From: Litorimonas taeanensis
GTDB taxonomy: Bacteria; Pseudomonadota; Alphaproteobacteria; Caulobacterales; Maricaulaceae
Direction: 5' to 3'
NCBI RefSeq assembly: GCF_003634015.1
Contig: NZ_RBII01000002.1
Span: 1 to 64,000 of the forward strand
DNA length: 64,000 bases
Under the pieces are notes generated by a model, which was not told where the DNA came from, made no database searches, and worked only from the letters and a program-made list of their open reading frames with translations. A program made the translations under genes and the position numbers. Shown here in pieces: positions 53,517 to 62,838 of the stretch (position 1 is its first letter; each line of letters starts with the position of its first letter).

Positions 53517-54110
53517 ATGGAAAAAATCACAACAGCAGAGCGCATTTTAGATGCCGCTGAAAAAGAGCTGATTGTAAATGGTGGGTTTTTGGAAATGGCG
53601 TCCGTCGCATCCAGAGCCAATGTCTCCGTCGGTCTTGCTTACCATCATTTTGGCTCAAAGACTGGCATGATTGCGGCTACAATTGATCGTTTTTATGGCC
53701 CCATCAGAAACATAGCGTTAGGTGACGTGATCCCTGTTGATACAGAGTGGCTAGAACGAGAGAAGTCCAGAGCAAAAACGTTGATTGATTACTATTACCA
53801 GCACCCCTTAGCGCCGCTTGTTGCAGGGCGTTTGGCAAGGGAGCCGGAAATCCTTGATATCGAAAAAGCTCATTTAGATGCGTTGCTGCAATTGGGGGAA
53901 CGCAACATTATTCAGGGTCAAAAACTTGGTATTGTCGATGCGGACCTATCACCCACGACAACCGTCGCATTATTGATGGGAGGACTCCGGCTTGCGATCT
54001 ACAGGGCCTTACAAATGGAGCACCGGCCCAAGAAAAACGAATTACTTGAACAAATATGGTTGTTCACTGAGAACGCCTTGCAGCCAAAACACAATCATCA
54101 CAAACAGTAA
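53517..54110 (+). CDS. TetR/AcrR family transcriptional regulator
   Basis: 197 residues. HTH: GFLEMASVASRANVSVGLAYHHFGSKTGM. The ligand-binding part has HPLAPLVAGRLAREPEI and ALLMGGLRLAIYRAL. It is unrelated in detail to the other TetR gene nearby. It precedes a PhyH-type dioxygenase by 12 bp and probably controls it as part of the same transcript. Confidence 0.9.
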   Translation: MEKITTAERILDAAEKELIVNGGFLEMASVASRANVSVGLAYHHFGSKTGMIAATIDRFYGPIRNIALGDVIPVDTEWLEREKSRAKTLIDYYYQHPLAPLVAGRLAREPEILDIEKAHLDALLQLGERNIIQGQKLGIVDADLSPTTTVALLMGGLRLAIYRALQMEHRPKKNELLEQIWLFTENALQPKHNHHKQ

Positions 54111-54122
54111 TAAGGATGCAGA

Positions 54123-54965
54123 GTGACTCATAACCCCGAGGCAGAGCAATACCAAAACAAGGATCACGCCCGAACCCACAAACAGTTACGACCTAGAAGC
54201 GAACGCCGTTCAGCTGATATTGATGCGGATTTCGAAGTACTTATGGAGCATGGCTATGTGATAATCGAAAACCTTATAACCCGTGAGATTTGCGAGGAGA
54301 TTAAGGCCGAATGCGTGGGCTTATTGGGGCATACTGGACGAAACGCGTTTGAGGGTCACAAAACCCAACGTGTATACAACGTGTTATCAAAAACCCGACA
54401 AACAGACCGGCTCGCCACACACCCAAGAGTACTGGGATTGATGGATAAGTTTTTTGAACCGGGTTTTCTTCTATCGCAAAGTCAAATTATCAATATCCAA
54501 CCCGGCGAAGCGCCGCAGGGCTTGCACACTGATGACGCCTTTTACCGGCTTCCCCGTCCGCGTCAGCCCTTAGGCGCAGCTACTATTTGGGCCATTGATG
54601 AATTTACTGAAACCAACGGCGCCACAGTTGTTATCCCGGGTAGTCACAAATGGGATGACAAAAGAGCCGGTCAACCCGATGAGGCCATACCTGCTGTGAT
54701 GCCGCAAGGATCCGTCATCTTCTTTCTAGGCACGACTTGGCATGGCGGGGGACAGAACGGGTCTGTAGACGCGCGTCTTGCTATTACGCATCAATATTGC
54801 GAAGCCTATATGCGGCAACAAGAAAATTACCTACTGGAGCTATCCAAAGAAACCGTCCGCGGTTTATCGCCGGAATTACAGTCTCTCGTTGGTTACTCTA
54901 TTTATCCGCCTTTCATGGGCATGGTGGAGGGAATGCATCCTTTGCGTACGCTTAATGTGAACTAG
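54123..54965 (+). CDS. Phytanoyl-CoA dioxygenase (PhyH) family protein
   Basis: A 280-residue Fe(II)/2-oxoglutarate-dependent oxygenase. Metal ligands His135 and Asp137 (LHTDDAFYRLP) and His207 (TTWHGGGQN) are visible; a 2-oxoglutarate-binding Arg is likely in VDARLAI. FEVLMEHGYVIIENLI is the usual PhyH start. GTG start with AAGGA upstream. The substrate is unknown. The C-terminal region (GYSIYPPFMGMVEGMHP) is shared with uncharacterised PhyH proteins of oligotrophic marine bacteria, as far as I recall. Confidence 0.88.
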   Translation: MTHNPEAEQYQNKDHARTHKQLRPRSERRSADIDADFEVLMEHGYVIIENLITREICEEIKAECVGLLGHTGRNAFEGHKTQRVYNVLSKTRQTDRLATHPRVLGLMDKFFEPGFLLSQSQIINIQPGEAPQGLHTDDAFYRLPRPRQPLGAATIWAIDEFTETNGATVVIPGSHKWDDKRAGQPDEAIPAVMPQGSVIFFLGTTWHGGGQNGSVDARLAITHQYCEAYMRQQENYLLELSKETVRGLSPELQSLVGYSIYPPFMGMVEGMHPLRTLNVN

Positions 54966-55213
54966 AGCCACCTTTGGGAACAGACCCACGCCATTACGAC
55001 GCGACAATGATTTATGGCAAGGATGACCATAAGGCAAATAATCAACCCGACACGTATTGCGACTAAACGCTTATTACGTATAGGGGCTTCGTATGTACTG
55101 AACCGGCCTGTCAAAATATAATCTTTAAAACTATAAAGCGGCCCCGCCCCGCCAGCGCCTTCTCACTCCCTGAAAATTATCACAAAAAACTCACAAAAAA
55201 TCTCTGTCGACGC
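54966..55213. other. Intergenic stretch before the groESL promoter
   Basis: No gene seen. GC-rich and AT-rich patches alternate; AAAACTCACAAAAAA just before the promoter may be an UP-like element. Confidence 0.4.
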
Positions 55214-55242
55214 CTTGAACCCTTTGCGCCTCTACCCACATA
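55214..55242 (+). promoter_or_regulatory. Sigma-32 (RpoH)-type heat-shock promoter of groESL
   Basis: CTTGAAC (55214-55220), 14-nt spacer, CCCACATA (55235-55242) resembles the RpoH consensus CTTGAAA-N13-15-CCCCATnT. It lies directly before the CIRCE element. Confidence 0.65.
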
Positions 55243-55249
55243 GCACTCA

Positions 55250-55276
55250 TTAGCAGTCCCGAGCGGGGAGTGCTAA
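55250..55276 (+). promoter_or_regulatory. CIRCE element (HrcA operator)
   Basis: TTAGCAGTC, 9-nt spacer, GAGTGCTAA. It matches the CIRCE consensus TTAGCACTC-N9-GAGTGCTAA with one mismatch. A separate half-site TAGCACTC sits just upstream at 55241-55248. It implies repression by HrcA (gene not in this window). Confidence 0.9.
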
Positions 55277-55322
55277 AGCTTATAAATTTAAACTGGTTCA
55301 TTTTAACAAGAGAGATTGACGC

Positions 55323-55610
55323 ATGAAATTTCGTCCCCTCCACGACCGTGTTGTCGTAGAACGTGTCAAAGAAGACACAAAATCCGCTGGCGGCATCATC
55401 ATCCCTGATACAGCCACTGAAAAACCATCCGAAGGTAAAGTCGTTGCTGTTGGCCCCGGCGCCCGCGGCGAAGATGGCAAAACTATTGCGCTTGACGTGA
55501 AAAAAGGCGACCGCGTCTTATTCGGCAAATGGGGCGGTACAGAAGTCAAGATTGACGGCAAAGACCTTCTTATCATGAAAGAGTCGGACATCATGGGCGT
55601 GATTGGATAA
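55323..55610 (+). CDS. groES: Co-chaperonin GroES
   Basis: 95 residues: [20 protein letters not shown] start, the mobile loop ([19 protein letters not shown]), then [14 protein letters not shown], and [19 protein letters not shown]. It caps GroEL rings. It is in an operon with groEL. Confidence 0.97.
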   Translation: MKFRPLHDRVVVERVKEDTKSAGGIIIPDTATEKPSEGKVVAVGPGARGEDGKTIALDVKKGDRVLFGKWGGTEVKIDGKDLLIMKESDIMGVIG

Positions 55611-57466
<1,856 letters not shown>

Positions 57467-57560
57467 TTTCTGTGATTTGATCGTTTGAATCAAATCGCGG
57501 CGCTACCGCAAAGCTGATGATGTATCATCAGCGCAGCGGCTCCAAGCCATACACATTAAG

Positions 57561-57590
57561 AAGGGCCGCTCGATAGAGTGGCCCTTTTTT
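57561..57590 (+). terminator. Terminator of groESL
   Basis: AAGGGCC and GGCCCTT enclose an inner CTC/GAG, followed by TTTTTT. Two more hairpins (GATTTGAT..., and GCTGATGA-TGTA-TCATCAGC at 57513-57532) lie between the groEL stop and this terminator. Confidence 0.88.
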
Positions 57591-57600
57591 GTTGGGGCGA

Positions 57601-57753
57601 ATGGCGAAGCCCAAAAGCATAAAGACCGCTTCCGCGCCCACAAAATACGCAAAAATCCACACCCTCAACATCCCCGATGAGTATCAATACGGCGATCCAG
57701 AATTGATGGACATTTTAAGGGAAAGTACGAAACCGTTTATTGAGAGGGATTAG
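57601..57753 (+). pseudogene. 3' remnant of a small tyrosine-phosphatase-like gene (frameshifted)
   Basis: A 50-codon frame ends with IHTLNIPDEYQYGDPELMDI followed by LRESTKPFIERD, which matches the C-terminal end of a small predicted tyrosine phosphatase family (COG4551-like, from memory). In another frame just upstream (about 57595-57645) is EAQKHKDRFRAHK, the segment that precedes it in intact relatives. The frames meet at an A-run (57642-57645), consistent with a single-base frameshift. The catalytic N-terminal two-thirds (CxxxxRS region) is absent, replaced by the groEL terminator. Thus it is a degraded remnant rather than a gene. Confidence 0.6.
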
Positions 57754-57934
57754 GGGTGATAGGTTGGGGTAAAACTACCAATCGAAGAAAGCATCCACCG
57801 ATTGTAGAGGGGCAATTCTAAATATTTGTTTTTAGAGCACTTAATTATAATCTTTCCCGACTCACAAATGATTAACTAGATCTTGCAACCCATCATTGAG
57901 TATGATCTAAAAAAGAAAATGCAGGGAAAATTTG

Positions 57935-59743
57935 ATGAACGACCCAAAAACAAAAACAGTGGGAGAAATTTTTACTACTCAAACACAGTTGACGATTCCT
58001 AAGTATCAACGAGGCTATGATTGGAAGTATGACAAACAAGTCACCGAATTATTTTCAGATATAGAGGATTGCATCCGTGCAAAAGGAAAGAAGAAGTTAT
58101 TCCTAGGGACGACAATCTTAGATATCTCTGGAGCTGAAAGTGATAAAATTGAGATCATTGATGGACAGCAAAGAACCACAACACTTCTAATCTTGCTAAT
58201 AGCATTACGCAGCTATGCAAAGAATGTATTATCCGATGATGAATCAGTAGACTTCTTACATGAATTCATAGTCTGGAAAAAACCATTTTCAAGAAAACCA
58301 CAGGTAAATAGGTTTGCCCCATCTCCACAAATTGAGAATATATTTAATTATATGAGTAAAAAAAATTGGGATGGCAATTTCCCTCCGAAGGTCAATAATA
58401 TTGCAGGAACTAAAGAGATAGGTGTTAAACTAGAGAACAATCGTGTGCGACCCGTTTACAACGCCCTCTATCAGAAAATTGTAAATTATTGTGAAGACGA
58501 CCCAATCGACAATTTCGAGATACTCTGCAACCAAATTGTCTACGAAACTTATATCATTCAAATAGAGATTGAAGATAAATCAGAGGCATTCGAAATTTTT
58601 GAAAGAACAAATGCCAGAGGGAAAACGTTAGAAATTTCAGATCTGTTAAAGAACTATTTATTTTCTAAGTACCCATCAGAAGAAGTAGTTAGAATTGAAA
58701 AAATTTGGTATAAAATTTCCAAGAATGCTGGCTCATCAATGCTCAGAATGTTGAAGTATTTTTGGGTTTCAAGAAAGAGTCTAGTACCAAACCGTGAACT
58801 TTATAGCGAATTAAGAGAGTACGCTAGAAAGAAAGGCGTCACTAAATTTACTCAAGACATCTTAGACTTTTCTGAATTCTATGCTGCTTTCAACTCTAAG
58901 AAACGAGGGGAATTCCAAAGCTGGATAGAATCAGAAACGGACTTCCCAGAAAACAGTATGTATGTGAACGAAATCGTTCGTATAAGAAATGCTTTTCGAC
59001 TGTTTGGAATTACACAAGTTACTCCAGTAATATTTTCCTCAATTCAAAAATTTAGTGAATCTAGTTCACTTCACTCAAAAACAAGGCGATACATAAATTT
59101 TTTGAGATATTTAGAAGGCTATCATTTTGTAAACAATAAAGTTTGCAACCGAATTGGTAACGAGGTTGAAAAGCTATACGGTGAATACGGCAAAGCATTT
59201 CTCGATACTGATAACTTCTTTGAAACATGTGACGACTTAATGAAACTGCTAAATAAACAAAAAGTAAAAGAAGATGAATTTGTTACTTCTTTCGAATATC
59301 TCACCTATGGCAAGAAAACTGAAGGGCCATTTATCCGTTATATATTTGATAGAATTGTTAACATCGGAGTACGCCAAAGTAACAGAATAATGCTATTTGA
59401 TTATTTTGATAAAAGACCAGGTTATGATATCGACCACCTTCTCTGTCAAAAGGAAGCAAAGACAACAGTGTCCGAAACCACTATGCATGAATTAGGGAAT
59501 TTGTTAGTTATTCCCAATCAAATAAATAGCATTTTGAATGACGATAACTTCGAAGTTAAAATTAAAAAATTTAAAGACCCACTAAAATACGGAGGTAAGA
59601 TTAATCATACTCCGGATTACGTTAAATCATTTGCCCTTCAATACGAGAACAAACAAAAATTTACGACAAAAGACATCAACGAACGCACAAAAAAGTTAGC
59701 TAAGTTAGCTTATTCCTCGGCAACTGATAAAGTTAACTACTAA
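57935..59743 (+). CDS. DUF262-DUF1524 protein, GmrSD-type (type IV restriction-like) putative defence nuclease
   Basis: 602 residues from ATG 57935. The DUF262 (ParB/DndB-like NTPase) part has IPKYQRGYDW (21-30), DGQQRTTTL (76-84) and NARGKTLEISDLLKNYLF (226 onward). The C-terminal DUF1524 HNH-like nuclease has DIDHLLCQ (His501) and GNLLVIPNQINSILNDDNF. Related enzymes (GmrSD, SspE, BrxU) cut phage DNA with modified bases or act with other defence systems. The gene is AT-rich and has no nearby methylase or phosphorothioation genes, so a stand-alone role is inferred. Confidence 0.86.
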   Translation: MNDPKTKTVGEIFTTQTQLTIPKYQRGYDWKYDKQVTELFSDIEDCIRAKGKKKLFLGTTILDISGAESDKIEIIDGQQRTTTLLILLIALRSYAKNVLSDDESVDFLHEFIVWKKPFSRKPQVNRFAPSPQIENIFNYMSKKNWDGNFPPKVNNIAGTKEIGVKLENNRVRPVYNALYQKIVNYCEDDPIDNFEILCNQIVYETYIIQIEIEDKSEAFEIFERTNARGKTLEISDLLKNYLFSKYPSEEVVRIEKIWYKISKNAGSSMLRMLKYFWVSRKSLVPNRELYSELREYARKKGVTKFTQDILDFSEFYAAFNSKKRGEFQSWIESETDFPENSMYVNEIVRIRNAFRLFGITQVTPVIFSSIQKFSESSSLHSKTRRYINFLRYLEGYHFVNNKVCNRIGNEVEKLYGEYGKAFLDTDNFFETCDDLMKLLNKQKVKEDEFVTSFEYLTYGKKTEGPFIRYIFDRIVNIGVRQSNRIMLFDYFDKRPGYDIDHLLCQKEAKTTVSETTMHELGNLLVIPNQINSILNDDNFEVKIKKFKDPLKYGGKINHTPDYVKSFALQYENKQKFTTKDINERTKKLAKLAYSSATDKVNY

Positions 59744-59770
59744 CTAAACTCTCTGAGCACCAAATTAACA

Positions 59771-60151
59771 TCATCCCGCCTTTAACCACATTATCGCCTT
59801 GGCGCGGTCTTTGGTTTCATAGGCTTTGATTTTCAGATTGGGGATAAGGGCACCTTCTATGGCGGCGGCGGCGCGGATGAATTGGCTTTCAGAGATGACG
59901 GCGGCTTTGGGGACGGATTTCAACATCTCAAAAACTTCGTCCAAACGAGAGAGTTCTTCTTTGGCCGCGCCGAGGCTGGGCATATTTAATTTATGCATCG
60001 TCACGCACAGATTAAATTGTGCGTGTTCATCGGTTTGCACGCCCAACCAATCCAGCGCCGTCGACATTTCGGTTTCGGTCAAACGCCCGCCTATGCCTAT
60101 ATAGGCAATGCCGTCTTTGACGTCTAATTCCATATTATGGGTTTTTATCAT
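59771..60151 (-). CDS. SpoIIAA/STAS-like protein (SEC14-like fold)
   Basis: 126 residues: an alpha/beta domain with GIAYIGIGGRLTETEMSTALDWLG, LSRLDEVFEMLKSVPKAAVISES, and AAIEGALIPNLKIKAYETKDRAKAIMWLK. This is the SpoIIAA-like (DUF3478) pattern, whose members are small soluble proteins of unknown role, perhaps lipid- or nucleotide-binding. It is paralogous to the next gene (same IRAAAAIEGALIPNLK/RNSARVEGSVIPGLD motif), 91 bp away on the same strand. Confidence 0.75.
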   Translation of the reverse strand: MIKTHNMELDVKDGIAYIGIGGRLTETEMSTALDWLGVQTDEHAQFNLCVTMHKLNMPSLGAAKEELSRLDEVFEMLKSVPKAAVISESQFIRAAAAIEGALIPNLKIKAYETKDRAKAIMWLKAG

Positions 60152-60242
60152 GGCGCGCTCCGATTTGTGTTTTCAGCTCTGATTGTTTTCGCGGCCCGTT
60201 TGGGCGTTATCCTCTTGGCCATATGGATAATAGGCATATGGA

Positions 60243-60788
60243 TCAAAGGCTGATTTTTTCCATATTCAGGGCGTCCCAAGCGCTCCCTGCTGTGTCCTCA
60301 TCGCTGACGGATGGGGCCTCGTCATTGTCTTCTTGGAGGAGCGGTTGACCCTTAAGCCAACGCGTGGCCGGTATGGCTTCGTTTAAATCAAAACTGCGTA
60401 AATCAAGGCCCGGAATGACAGAGCCTTCGACTCGGGCGGAATTTCGTAAAAATGTACTATCGGTTAAAACGGCGCATTTCGTGGCCTCTGTGCAGTGGCG
60501 TAATAATGTGCCGATACGGGTAAATTGTTGACGCAATTGGCCCAAGCCCGAAAAGTCGCCTTCGGCCATATCAACGCGCAGGACATAGCTTTGGCCTGCG
60601 TCTTTATCTGGCCCTGTGTCTGGCCCTGTGTTTTGCTTTGTGTCGCTTGTTTGCAATGACGCCTGCAAAGCCTCTACCCATTCCAAACCCGCATCTAGGC
60701 TCTCTTGTGCGATAGCGCCGGTCACTGTCACTTGGACAATTTGGTCAGCGCGTGTAAGTTCAAGGTTCTCTGTTTTAAGAGGCGTCAT
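60243..60788 (-). CDS. Second SpoIIAA/STAS-like protein with insertion and acidic tail
   Basis: 181 residues. It matches the neighbour (VQVTVTGAIAQESLDAGLEWVEAL, TKCAVLTDSTFLRNSARVEGSVIPGLDLRSFDLNEAIPATRWLKG) but contains an inserted Thr/Gly/Asp-rich loop (NTGPDTGPDKDAGQ) and a C-terminal acidic tail. The two appear to be tandem duplicates that have diverged; they may act together. Confidence 0.7.
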   Translation of the reverse strand: MTPLKTENLELTRADQIVQVTVTGAIAQESLDAGLEWVEALQASLQTSDTKQNTGPDTGPDKDAGQSYVLRVDMAEGDFSGLGQLRQQFTRIGTLLRHCTEATKCAVLTDSTFLRNSARVEGSVIPGLDLRSFDLNEAIPATRWLKGQPLLQEDNDEAPSVSDEDTAGSAWDALNMEKISL

Positions 60789-60960
60789 AAAAAGGGTTCT
60801 CCATATGGGGCAATATTTTGATGTAATGGAAAAACTATGGGCAAAGCCGCAAATGGTTCCGAAAAATTTACAGTCTTGGCGTGCCTGTCATCAGGCGTAA
60901 TAAAGTTTATTTAATTCCCGTCTGAAGATAGGCGGCATTGAATAAAAGGGGTGGGGCAAA

Positions 60961-61734
60961 ATGAAAGATATACTCAAGGCGCATTTATTCAGGGCGGGTA
61001 AGTTCAGGGCTTGGCGAGCGGCCTTTATGGGGTTTGGGGCTATAGCCTGTTTCTGGCCCGTTCTGGCGGCCGCGCAAAATACGGGCGGTGTCTCCACCCC
61101 CGTCGTCAATATTGACCATCGCAGCGCACAATACCGCATAACCCTTGACCCTGATGATAATGGCCAGACGGGCTTTGCCCAGCGCCTACATTATCAACAG
61201 GCCATAAATGATGATATGATGTGGCGCGTGGTGGGGCAGACCCGTAAAACAGCCGAGTCTGATTTTGATTTTGACTTCGTGCAGGCCGAATTATTCTGGC
61301 AAGTCACCCCCAATGCGATGGATTACCAAACGGGGTTGCGTGTTGACGCCCGCTTTCGCGGTGGCGATCGCCCTGAACAGATTGGCGCTAATTGGCTCAA
61401 TCTCTGGACGCTCTCTGATAGATGGCAAGCGCGGGCCAGCGCGATGACACATGTGCAAATGGGCGATAACGCCGCAAAGGGTCTGGCCCTGCAAACACGG
61501 GCCCAGCTCATGCATAGCCTCCCTGAGGGCCGCTCTATCGGCGTGGAAATTTTCAATGATTATGGGCGGACCGGCTCTGTTCAGGGCTTTGATAAACAAA
61601 ACCACGCTCTGGGCCCTTTCGTCACCATGCCCATTACGGATAATATCAGCGTCTATAGCAGCGTCTTATTTGGCCTCTCAGAGGCAGCCGCAGATACAGA
61701 ATTACGGTTTTGGATTATTCGATCCTTTGACTAA
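60961..61734 (+). CDS. Exported protein, predicted small beta-barrel
   Basis: 257 residues. Long N-region then a hydrophobic stretch (AAFMGFGAIACFWPVLAAAQ, cleavage likely after AAAQ). The mature part is made of alternating amphipathic strands with aromatic ends (YRITLDPDD, QRLHYQQAIN, MMWRVVGQTRK, VQAELFWQV, MDYQTGLRVDARFR, IWSDRWQARASAM-like) and closes with RFWIIRSFD. This suggests an outer-membrane barrel; no family recognised. Its ribosome-binding site is GGGG. Confidence 0.65.
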   Translation: MKDILKAHLFRAGKFRAWRAAFMGFGAIACFWPVLAAAQNTGGVSTPVVNIDHRSAQYRITLDPDDNGQTGFAQRLHYQQAINDDMMWRVVGQTRKTAESDFDFDFVQAELFWQVTPNAMDYQTGLRVDARFRGGDRPEQIGANWLNLWTLSDRWQARASAMTHVQMGDNAAKGLALQTRAQLMHSLPEGRSIGVEIFNDYGRTGSVQGFDKQNHALGPFVTMPITDNISVYSSVLFGLSEAAADTELRFWIIRSFD

Positions 61735-61778
61735 GCCGCAGGGCCTATGGCTCTAGCGCCCCGTCATTATGCCTAATA

Positions 61779-61810
61779 ATAAAGGCGAGACAAAACTGTC
61801 TCGCCTTTAT
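61779..61810. terminator. Bidirectional terminator
   Basis: ATAAAGGCGAGACA, loop AAAC, TGTCTCGCCTTTAT: a perfect 14-bp stem with AT-rich flanks, between the convergent barrel-like and EF-hand genes. Confidence 0.85.
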
Positions 61811-61889
61811 CCTTTCAGAGGGGATTATGCGTGAACGCCCCCTTGAAAAATGCGCCCCGTATCAGGTGTGTTTGAAACGGGTTATATGA

Positions 61890-62399
61890 TTATTCGACTG
61901 TGTCGCTTTCGCCTGACATGTCTGTCTCTGTCTCAATCTTGGTTTCAGACTCAACTTTGAAATCAGATTTTTTATCAACGCTTGGTAATTTAATAGCGCC
62001 CTCTTCGGCTGTCATAGGCTCTAACCGCGCGCTAAGCTCTTCTTTATCAAGGCGAGCATTGGCATCCGCATCATGCGTGTTGAACGCAGAATCATAGGCG
62101 CCCTTTTCACGGATCATAGAAAAATAGCTATCGCCTGCGCCGGCTTTTAATAAAGCGAATGTCACAAATTCTTCGCGGTCTAGGCTTTTATCCGCATTCA
62201 CATCAGCCGAGGCAAACATGTCCATCGCGTCTGAGTTAAGGGATGTCTGTGTCTGGGATGTTACGTCCAAATTAACGTCTTGCACCTGCGCAACCAGAGC
62301 TGTCTCACCTTTTAAAAGCGCGTCTTGGGCTGTGGCCGATGCGGCCGCGCCAATGAAAAGCGTTGATGTCATAAGGCTAATAAATGTCTTCGTTTGCAT
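61890..62399 (-). CDS. Exported EF-hand domain protein
   Basis: 169 residues from ATG 62399 (AGGAGAG upstream); the earlier in-frame ATG lies in front of that ribosome-binding site. A signal peptide (FISLMTSTLFIGAAASATAQ) is followed by a linker, then two EF-hand loops: DVNADKSLDREEF and DADANARLDKEEL, both with Asp/Glu at calcium positions. The acidic, Lys/Glu/Thr-rich tail is disordered. A periplasmic calcium-binding role is inferred. Confidence 0.82.
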   Translation of the reverse strand: MQTKTFISLMTSTLFIGAAASATAQDALLKGETALVAQVQDVNLDVTSQTQTSLNSDAMDMFASADVNADKSLDREEFVTFALLKAGAGDSYFSMIREKGAYDSAFNTHDADANARLDKEELSARLEPMTAEEGAIKLPSVDKKSDFKVESETKIETETDMSGESDTVE

Positions 62400-62838
62400 G
62401 TGGGTCTCTCCTAATTTCATGCTGGCTCCCCAACCTTGAACGCAGACTGTTTCAGTTTTCCCCGAAGGTAAAGTGAACTGGATTTAAGGTTATGGAGAGA
62501 AAAAACCCGCCTTTATTTCGGCCCATTTTCTAACTCTGCCCATGAAATCAACCCTGTAGCCTTGCCCCATTTTCATCACCTTTTCGAAAGGCTGTCGTAA
62601 GGTCACATTACAAATGAAAAGGAGACAGATTTTTTCGCGCTTAAATTTGGAATTTTACATCACCAAATCAGCAAGATTTTATTGATACAGCCCTCCATCG
62701 CATCAGGCCTGTGGAACGGGCTCTTGGAATTTTTCGCATTTTCACATGAAAAAAAGATAGTAACATATCGTTTTTCGATATATAGTCGGAACGAAATGCA
62801 AGGCTGTACGACTATAAACTGCGTAGCGGAGAGACAAA
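62400..62838. promoter_or_regulatory. 439-bp intergenic region with an ATATCG palindrome near the DUF547 promoter
   Basis: No gene was found in this stretch. At 62765-62781 ATATCG, spacer TTTTT, CGATAT is a perfect inverted repeat, about 60 bp upstream of the DUF547 start: a likely operator for an unidentified regulator. GAAAAGGAGACAG at about 62617 resembles a ribosome-binding site but only a 23-codon frame follows the nearby ATG. Confidence 0.45.

Noticed and set aside
53263-53550. 95-codon plus-strand frame overlapping the second TetR start
   Set aside because: It overlaps the TetR gene in another frame and shows no family features; the opposite strand frame ending near 53350 is equally unconvincing.
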